A stretch of DNA of 64,000 bases, taken from the NCBI RefSeq assembly GCF_035222375.1, contig NW_026946366.1, positions 62,001 through 126,000 of the forward strand, in the 5' to 3' direction. The notes beneath the pieces are model-generated. The model saw nothing but the letters and a program-made list of their open reading frames with translations. It was not told the origin of the DNA and ran no database searches. The first letter of the stretch is position 1. Every line of letters begins with the position of its first letter. The position numbers were made by a program, and so were the translations under genes. The DNA comes from Podospora pseudocomata (lineage: Eukaryota > Ascomycota > Sordariomycetes > Sordariales > Podosporaceae). Below are positions 55,933 through 64,000 of the stretch, in pieces.

Positions 55933-58900
55933 TTTTGGCTTTGTCGTCTTGAACCCCCAGACGCTCCAAAACAGTTGAGCAATTCGCCTTTTGCGACGAC
56001 AAACTTTGAGGAATCGGAGACAGCAGAACGGCTTGTCTCACTCCAAATGGTGTGCGATTTGCATGAAGGAGGGAAGGACCCAGGAACTCGGGACAGGCAC
56101 ACGGCAGAGAATTGGGTGAGCTGCAACCTCCCTGCAGCTGAGGCGATGGTGCAATCCTCGGCGTCCATTTGTGGCGTTGTGTGCTAGCCGACTTTGGGGG
56201 TTTTGTCACCAGCTCTTTGTCTTCACTAGGGTTAGGGTTGAAACAACGTGGAAGCCCCCTTTCACGATTCAGGGGTTCTATTATCCAGACGATGAGCTTC
56301 TTGACACCGAACCTTTTTATATAGAGTAAGACATTAAACTTCACCTTATCCAAACTGAATCTGCCAACCACCACAGTTGATTCTACCGCCTAGTCAGCAT
56401 ACCACCAGTACCATGCGCAAGCAACGACGCCTGCACCTTGGGAGACCTATGGAAGGTGAAGGACCTATCCGGTGCCTTTTTCACATCCGACATCACCGTG
56501 ACTTCGGACTTTTCTGTGTTGTGAAAAATAGATACATTGCTGAGCAGAAAAACGCGGTACCAGCGCCCGCGACAAGGCGCCATATGGTTCTTTCGTGACG
56601 AGTGTCTGTACACGTAGAGGAGTCAATTGATATATCACAAACGCATCAACAACACCCGCCCTACAGGGTTGGCGAGGTGCTGGGGGACTATAAAAGTCAC
56701 CGTCACCACCGGCTCAGCTAGGGCCATCCGCTTTGCAGGCCAGACCTCCCAAGTTCAAGATGTATTTCCCTCAGACTGGGTTCATCTTCTCTTATTGTAG
56801 GTGTAGCAACCGAGGCAGACTTTGTTATCTTGTCCTGCCTTTGCCCCGCCAAGTCGAGACCGAAGACAAGCCGGCCAACTACTTTGTTAATTAATGAGAG
56901 GACATCAACACCGTTCCTCCTCGTGTAGCTTGGCAGAAATGACCTGTGAAGGATACGAAAAGCTCTCAAACCAAACGTCCCAAGTGAGCAACAATTTCCG
57001 CCCGTTCATGACTTTAAACCCTATTTTATTTTACGAGGGAGTCTACAACGGCCTGACGCCCGCCGATCATTTGCATATATAACTTCCCCCATGATTATTC
57101 TTTCTTACCTTCATCCCATCTAAACCTTTACCTTCATTCCATCTGAGCTTTACGTTTACCTTATCTGAGCCCCCTTTGCTTTTCCCTCTTACTCAACTTT
57201 GAAAACCCCGCTCCCACAAATCATGAGTCCTACCTGCTTTGCCTCCCCAGGACGTCAGAAATAACGAGTCCGTATACAAATCAGATTCTTGGTCATCAAA
57301 ATCGCCAGGTCTTTGATGAATCACACACCACCTGCTGTTGAGGACCCCAATCTCCTTCTGGGGTCCCTATCGATGTATCACCGTCAAGGTTCAACGGCCG
57401 GCGAGGCAGCATGACTTTGCTGTTCTTCTGATTCATTACCCACGATGACAAGACAGTACTGCAGACGTATCAGGATATCCTACAGGCGAAGAGGGACGTG
57501 ACGAGAAGTCGTTCACTGTGGTGTGTTCGATGTGGGTTGTTCCGTGGGTCAGGCAGAAATTGCTCCCAGGGCTCTGTCCTGGCCCACACCCACGGGCGTG
57601 AGGGTATATTATTGGTTTGGCCGGTTGGTTTGCTCTGTCTAGATACTCCCGGAATACATCATCAGTTCTTGTACGCTTCTTCCGTGTCGGTCGTACCACA
57701 GGTTATGATGCCCTTCTTGCGCGTCCTTGTTTGATCAACGACAGTACGCCAGCTATTTTCATAGTGACCACGTCCGGCGGAAGGGCGGATTTTCTGTCCA
57801 TCGACCCTCCCCGATCACGACCACATTCACAGACGAGCTACAACGAGCGAGATGACACGGTGGTGGCTTTCTCCAAGACGTACTATGGAGAACAACGCGA
57901 CATCCCCAGAGATGGATCCCAACTAGGAATAAAACCACAGGGAAGCGATTCACGGTGTTCTTGCAGCAGACCAACGCGATGCCAGACAAGAAGGACTACC
58001 ACGTCGAACAGGTAGCTTGTGAGTTGATATAGTCTTGGTCGCGGCATTGGCCAACACCCCCAGTCACCGACCCTTATCATGAACTGTTCGTCAGTATCAA
58101 CCTAGCATCGCATTTGGTCATGGAATTGCAGACCTCTTCACCTTTCCGTTCCCCGTGAAAAGTGATAATATCGGGGACCCCGCTCAGTAGAACCAGTTCT
58201 TATTTTTGGATCGTGGGCCGAGACTAAAACATCGAGGAGTAGAAGCGCGAATGGGGGAGAGCAGGGTGGTTACTTTTCCATAAGGTATCCAGGGCGGCCG
58301 CTTGCTGCGAGGCATTTATACGGAGGGGATGTTGTCCAAGACTGTGGTAGGTTTCAAGGGGAAGGGGTTTGGCGGCTGATGGCAAGATTACCTGACATAT
58401 CGGCAATAGAAAGGCACAGTTGGATGAGATATTGACTTTTCCCAGACCGTCAGCAAGGCTATCCCTATCTTCAACAGGTGTAACGCAAACATCTCGATCC
58501 TTCTGACCTACCTACCTCGTGCCCCAAGCCGTAATACTTTGCATGAGTTGTACCCGCTCCGAGATAACCGCACGTGGAAATCAAAAATCCCATCACTGCA
58601 GGCAATCAATTTCATCATTGGGGATGGTCCACGGATGAGGCCCGGTTGCCGTTACCCGGGCCGAGAGTTTATCATTTGTAGCTTGATTTGTATTGGACAA
58701 GTGTTTGTGAGTGAGTGTGACGATCCATTTTCCCAATCTGTACCCCCAGGACCGCCGCATCATGGCCTGGAGGGCGGCTGTGATGGCCCGTCTTGATGAT
58801 TGTTAATAATGCAGCTAAGGCCGAAGATCTGATATCACATTATGAAAAAGAGCTGTGGGAGTTGGAGATCTTTGTCTGCTATTCGTGTCGCTTTTGATGA

Positions 58901-59659
58901 GGTGAAATAAGAAAAGTATACATGGGTGCCATGGAAGCCATGAAGTGTTTCCACATTCCTTCCAGTCCAGTGAAGAGATAGGCTGACTTTCTTCTTGACC
59001 AATGCGAGCCCTGTTCCAAATCAGTGATTGATATCAGAACAATATGTAGAGTTAATGATGTTGATCTTTGCCCATGTAATATCAAGATACAGCAAAGCAA
59101 GTCACGGTCAATCAACTACCTCCAAACCGGGAAAATGTCAATATAGATTGTGCCCAGCCTAGAAAGGCGGGCCAATCATCCACGAAAACTCCAATGAATG
59201 AGGTGCGGGGTTGAATAGGCCGGAAATATGAGAGGAGTAAACGTTGTAGGCTGTTCAAAAGTAAATAAATTGATTGCATCGCGGCAACCCCCCTTTCGCG
59301 GCTACCATGGCCACCGGCAGTTGTGTTCAGATCACTGCCTCCAACTGACCTCCATAACAGTTCTCTCCATTATCATAGAACTGAAACGGACCGAGATCCA
59401 CTCGTTTGTTATTGCTGATCAATGAGATGCATCAAGGCATATGGGTGCTGCGGCGGTCCCAGTTTGTAGCCCTTGGCGGGCTGGCCCGATACAGGGGAGG
59501 GGAAGACGTGGTATTTGAGCCTTCAATAAAGACTGCCATGGTGCTTCCAGATTTCCCTGACATATTTTGCTTCCCTTTGACTGTCAGGTGTTGTTGACTT
59601 CTTCACGCGTGTGCCAAGCTTACCCCTGAACCTTCGAGACAAAAGGAGACAAAGACAAG
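55933..59659. other. Gene-poor interval of about 3.7 kb
   Basis: Frames of 60-155 codons occur on both strands, but none matches a known family or has consistent splice support. A telomere-type motif CTAGGGTTAGGGTT lies near 56227. Pyrimidine-rich, loosely repeated CCTTCATCCCATCT-like units occur at 57108-57180. No transposon was recognised. Confidence 0.4.
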
Positions 59660-60835
59660 ATGCACTGGAGCTCCGCTGCAGCTCTTGCGCTGGTCGCTCC
59701 GGCGTCAGCCCTGCTTCGATTCGGCTGTTCTCAGTTGGTCGTTGAGCGAACCGATCCCCTCGTCAACCCCGGCGTGGCACCATCTCCGCATCTTCATCAG
59801 ATTATCGGTGGTGTAAGACACTCCGACACAGGGCAAGGATACATACTGACACGTACCAGAATGCCTTCAATATTTCCATGGAAGCCGCTGCCGGTGATAT
59901 CGCCAAGAAGGCGACTTGCACAACTTGCCAATTCTCCGAAGACTTTTCCAACTACTGGACAGCAGTGTTGTTCTTCAAGGCGAGAAATGGAAGCGTCCAT
60001 CGAGTACCGCAGATTCCAAACGCTGGCTTCGAAGGTTCCAATGGTGGTATGACTGTGTATTACATGCAAGACGGCCTGGTCAACTACCAGCAAACTTCCA
60101 AGGTGACGGCGTTCAAGACTGGCTTCCGTATGCTCATCGGCGAGGCCATGTACCGCAACCGAGCCCAGGCATCCAAGTTCCGTCAAATCACCTACACCTG
60201 CCTTAAGACTTTTGGCACGCGTTATCCCGAGACAATGGATTTCCCCAAGGAGCCATGCAACTTCGGAATTATGTCCAACGTTCGTTTCCCAACCTGTTGG
60301 GACGGAAAGAATCTTGACTCTCCCGATCACATGGCGCACATGTCATATCCCGAGTCTGGAACCTTCGAAGGCGGTGGTCCTTGCCCAGCTTCGCACCCAG
60401 TGCGTGTGCCTCAGCTTATGTACGAGGTTATCTGGGACACAAGGCAGTTCAACAACAAGGACTTATGGCCCGAGGATGGGTCTCAGCCTTTCCTGTGGTC
60501 GATGGATGATTCGTAAGTTCTTCGGCCGGCCTGATGTGAATTGCACACAGCTGACATGTTGATAGGACTGGCTTCGGATCGCATGGTGACTACATGTTTG
60601 GCTGGTTGGACGACTCGCTACAGCGTGCCATGGACAGTCCCTGCTACGTCAACTGCCCGACTCTCAAGAGCCAGAGCATCTCGGCGATGAACCAGTGCTC
60701 GGTACCGACCGTGGTCGACGAGCCCATCAATGGCTGTAAGTGGAATCTCGTGAGCAGTTACTGCGGTGCTTGATGGCAGCTAACAATTCTTTGACAGGGC
60801 TCAAAGCACTTCCCGGCGCTGCGGAGGAATCTTAG
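59660..60835 (+). CDS. Secreted DUF1996-domain protein
   Basis: Exons are 59660-59812, 59860-60512, 60566-60735 and 60798-60835, giving 337 residues with phase kept throughout. The signal peptide MHWSSAAALALVAPASALL is followed by FGCSQLVVERTDPLVNPG. Next comes HQIIGGNAFNISM (read across intron 1), then TCTTCQFSEDFSNYWTAVLF, FPTCWDGKNLDSPDHMAHM and GFGSHGDYMFGW. These define DUF1996, a fungal extracellular domain of unknown function. Conserved Cys pairs and WDG/HMAHM His residues suggest a stabilised, possibly metal-binding fold, but catalysis is not shown. The short tail GWLKALPGAAEES is specific to this copy; there is no cellulose-binding or WSC domain. Confidence 0.9.
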
Positions 60836-62158
60836 TCGATGTAGAGGATGCGGAGATAGAGGGGCTGCCACAGCCTGGGTTCGGGCATTTTCCTGCAATA
60901 TACGTCAGAAACAGAGTCAGAGACACTTTTTTACCATAATGAAGACCGAGTGTCCCCTATGTTTCGGGTGATGGCCATCCCTGGTCTCAAAAGTGATGCC
61001 ATATTGAACACGTTATTCCTGGTGCAACATGGTGTTCTTTTGTTCCGAGAAGCTCTCGAGTGGTTCAAGCCTTGAGCATGGTTCCACAAAAGCCAGAGTT
61101 ACCGACAAGCTGGCAGTGCAGTGCACGAGAACACAACGTTGCTGCTGCAGAAAAACGTGTGATTCTGGCCAAACGACGGGCTGGTGATGTCCGTACCCGA
61201 GGTGAGGTGGAAGACGAGAATAGAACAGAAGGGGCGAGATGCCTCAACGCCAGATCGAATCGACACCCAATTGCAGCCCAGGTCTGTGATGATCATTGCT
61301 GCAGCCTGAAGTGCTGTTTAGCGACTGCAAGTAACCATGGTCTCCGACCCGGCAATGACTGACTCTTTCGATCCGCTGGTATCCGGTGAGCCGGCCCTTT
61401 TGACTACTCAATTCTTGGTTGTGGCGTGTTGAAGGAGAGCAGCTTTCCATGCTCGACCGCGCACTCCGCGGTTGATGATGCCCTGGCGAAGACCGCGGTG
61501 GGCATCCAGCGCAACGTAGCACCGGCAATGGCCGTGGGTTGCCCCACCCCTCGGGCGTGCCCCACCGCTGGCGATGGCCTGGCATCCGGCTGCGGCACAG
61601 CAGCTTTTGTGGAATTCAGCGCGGTTGCAACAGTGACGTCTTGTGACGATGGGCCGGCCACTGGAATACGAAGTTCTTCAATCTACAATGTTTGCATCCG
61701 CTGTCACATCTCTGCAAGAGCGGATAACTACACACTCGTTCTTTGGGCCCTTTTCTCCAATCACACTGAGCTTCTAGCCAGGTCCCACAGTTCACCGACT
61801 TCTGGCATTACACTACACACGAGAAGATCTGCAGCCTCAAGGCCACTTAGGGAACCTCGCGCCCCTCGCCTCGTTTGTGCAAATCCCATGGCGCAGCTCT
61901 ATTGACGGCCTGCCACTCCGAGCAACCGGGTCCATGATGCCGAGGTGGAATTGACGGTGAGGGAGGGGAAGCTTGGAACTTGGAACGGAATATAAGCCGG
62001 ACATATTCCCGGCCAGAGCCAAATATTCAGAACCAACATTCCAGTCACTTCAAGTGGATCAAAACACCATCACAGATTCAGTCACCATATTTCTCAACCT
62101 TCTCAACTCACTCTCAACACCACACCACACCACACATACCATTTAACTTCGCTCCAAA
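60836..62158. other. Intergenic region
   Basis: About 1.3 kb. An open frame of 159 codons at 61426-61905 has no family similarity and is judged chance. A TATA-like AATATAAG near 61988-61995 may serve the AA1-like gene. Confidence 0.4.
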
Positions 62159-62797
62159 ATGCATCTCACTTCCGTCCTCCCTCTTGCGGCACTCCCCCTC
62201 CTCACCTCGGCCTCACCCATCTCCACCAGGCAAACGACCCCAAACGGGACCTCTTGCTCCAACACCTCCTTCAAGGACTTCCAATGGCAGGCATCCAACT
62301 TTGACTTTCACGCCTCATTCATTTTTAGCACCCCCGCACACCAAAACTCCTGGGGCTACGCCTCCTTCGACCTCTTCAACCCCGCCGATAAGAGCACAGT
62401 TCAATGTTCTGCCGCTAGCAACCAGATCAATGACTTCTTCTACGGCATCATTCAATACAGCTGCAACGACACCCTCCGCGGAGGCTCCACTAAGTTTGAC
62501 TTCAACAGGCCTTCCGGCGAGTTGAGAGTGGAACAGAGTTGGACCTGCAGAGACCAGGACCCGCAGTACCCGTAAGCCGTTGCCATTTTGCACATTGACT
62601 TGGGTTAATTGAGTTCTAACATGATAAACAGCATCACATTCACTGCCAAGGGCTCAGCAAACGTCACCCTCGGCTGCACCGAGGACTTTTACCAGAATGC
62701 CAACTGGACTATGGGCGACATTTACTCTAGGAGAACGATCACCTGCGGCAAGGTCGACTCGGCCGTCGTCCCCTATGAGATCTCAGCTATTGCCTGA
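62159..62797 (+). CDS. Small secreted AA1-like (Alt a 1-like) cysteine protein
   Basis: Exons are 62159-62571 and 62632-62797 (intron GTAAGC...AAACAG), giving 192 residues. The signal peptide MHLTSVLPLAALPLLTSASP and a short pro-region are followed by FKDFQWQASNFDFHASFIFS, YASFDLFNPADKSTVQCSA, FFYGIIQYSCNDT and VEQSWTCRD. Single cysteines are spaced as in AA1-like (Alt a 1-like beta-barrel) domain proteins of filamentous fungi. Several N-glycosylation sites (NTS, NDT, NVT, NWT) are present. Members include allergens and candidate effectors; a role here is not shown. The leader is rich in CT and CA. Confidence 0.8.
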
Positions 62798-63443
62798 TTT
62801 TGACTGCGCTCAACATTAAAGGTGGGGCAGCGATGATATTGACGACGGGATGAGGATATGAAAATAGACAATGTACATGGCTTGAGTACGGTACAAATGG
62901 CAGACGACGACGATGTTTTATCTGTTTTATTTCTTTTTGTTCGCATACCATAGAGAGGAGGATTATGTTTCTCGGTTGATGAAAAGTTGGGTTAGTTAAT
63001 GCTTAATGAGATGAAAGAAGCTTATTACATAAACCGACCTAAGCTGTGACATCACCATTTCACAAGCGTCATTTGATCGAGTTTCTTTCACTAGGGTACC
63101 TGAGATCGATCGAGATTGATCTGACAGATGGGACACGATTTCACTCTAACTAAAGATCTTGGGACAATCTGCGAAATATGCAAGCCCTTGAACTATATCC
63201 GCGCCGTTGGTAAGCCGGTTCTGTTTTGCGATCTGTCCGGCCAGAACTCTACTTCAAATCGACGTCATGTACTGACGGCATTGAGTGCAAGCGTATTGAG
63301 AGAGTGTTTGAAGAATTGAGCAGTTATAATGTCCTCTCCGTACGAATAACGGACCATTCCTAACAATATATGAGATCTCATTGTCAACAGACTACGCAAA
63401 TTCATCCCTCATATTTTACTACCCTATTTATCAACTCACCAAA
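62798..63443. other. Intergenic region
   Basis: About 650 bp. A 63-codon frame at 63128-63319 is not supported by any family. Otherwise nothing is seen. Confidence 0.35.
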
Positions 63444-63827
63444 ATGACCAAACCCCTCCGCCAAATCGCCGCCGAGAAGCTCATCGGCCCCAATGCCAAT
63501 CCCTCCCAGCTTGGTGATCCGATTTCACTAAAGACAGAGACGAATGATGCGAACTCTAACCCAAGGGGTGAGCCGGAGAACAAGCAAGACTTTTCCAAAA
63601 CCGAGAGTAAAGTCCCAGAGTCGTCAGGTGGAAGCCATGAGGAAAGGATGCTGAGGGGAGAGGGGCCAAAGGGACATCATGTGAGCGGGATGATGACTGA
63701 TGAGATTCGGCAAGGGAAGAAGGGAGCTCCGGGCGTGACTATGGAGGGGGATGCTACTAGTGTGAAGAGGGTGGAGGTTGTTGGGGATGCGACGAAGGGT
63801 GGGAGGGGGAAGGGGTCGAAGTTGTGA
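63444..63827 (+). CDS. Small hydrophilic conserved fungal protein
   Basis: An open frame of 127 residues from the ATG at 63444. The N terminus MTKPLRQIAAEKLIGPNANP, followed by SQLGDPISLKTET, resembles a short motif seen in many uncharacterised ascomycete proteins. The rest is charged, Gly-rich and probably disordered (MLRGEGPKGHHVSGMM, then GGRGKGSKL). There are no membrane segments or cysteines. Function unknown; being conserved rather than random is judged from the N-terminal motif. Confidence 0.6.
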   Translation: MTKPLRQIAAEKLIGPNANPSQLGDPISLKTETNDANSNPRGEPENKQDFSKTESKVPESSGGSHEERMLRGEGPKGHHVSGMMTDEIRQGKKGAPGVTMEGDATSVKRVEVVGDATKGGRGKGSKL

Positions 63828-64000
63828 AAGATTGCCAGAAATGGAGAGGATGATTGGAATGAGAAAGTGTCAACGTCAAGGGTTCGAGATATATGAAACT
63901 AAGGCTGGTGGTGAGGCTGTGTGCTAAAGAAAGGAAGTGATCGCCAGATGCTTGGAAAAGTTGTGGTGAATTGCTACGCCGTATTCAGGCTCAAACAAAT

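Noticed and set aside
61426-61905. 159-codon open frame before the AA1-like gene
   Set aside because: No recognisable domain, overlapping equally long frames on the other strand, and no splice or promoter support.

Overview
The window looks like nuclear DNA of a filamentous ascomycete, most likely a Sordariomycete close to Podospora/Sordariales. Genes have short GT..AG introns (about 45-90 nt). The set includes a copper-dependent AA9 polysaccharide monooxygenase, a T1-type ribonuclease, HET-domain genes, and HET-NACHT-WD40 receptors of the Podospora HET-E/HET-D/HET-R type. No CRISPR array, rRNA, complete tRNA, LTR element or virus-like gene was recognised.

Layout. At 187-6843 and 35923-42051 lie two inverted copies of one DNA block of about 6-6.7 kb. 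Each carries an open HET-NACHT-WD40 (HNWD) receptor gene (left 5776-2364 minus, right 37526-40704 plus), and each is bounded at both ends by the same pentamer (TGTTC, or GAACA on the other strand) while the outer flanks differ. The right copy splits a HET-domain gene (34736-35922 and 42052-43827); counting the pentamer once keeps the HET codons in phase. The left copy ends about 280 bp before a third NACHT receptor (7124-10503). Between the two copies, in order, are an MpaB/DUF2236-type oxygenase, a GPI-anchored fasciclin protein, an OCRL-like inositol 5-phosphatase, the decapping factor Dcp1, the recombination mediator Swi5, a secreted guanyl ribonuclease, a small Cys-rich protein, an HNH nuclease-like protein, an AA9 enzyme and a multi-spanning membrane protein next to the HET gene.

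After the right copy come a RING-H2 ligase, a HeLo-domain pseudokinase (an MLKL-like layout) with one in-frame TAG, a TauD-type dioxygenase, a GH47 alpha-1,2-mannosidase, a ChrA chromate transporter, a DUF1996 secreted protein, an AA1-like secreted Cys protein and a small hydrophilic protein.

Reading. Five of the genes (two HNWD receptors, a NACHT receptor, a HET gene, a HeLo pseudokinase) belong to families tied to fungal non-self recognition and programmed cell death, so the window reads as an allorecognition or innate-immunity neighbourhood laid over ordinary core genes (dcp1, swi5, the 5-phosphatase, GH47). The most unusual feature is that the HNWD receptor seems to travel as a discrete cassette with a fixed target pentamer and no transposase of its own. 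That is an inference from boundary comparison by eye. Exon borders were deduced by hand from splice signals and reading phase.
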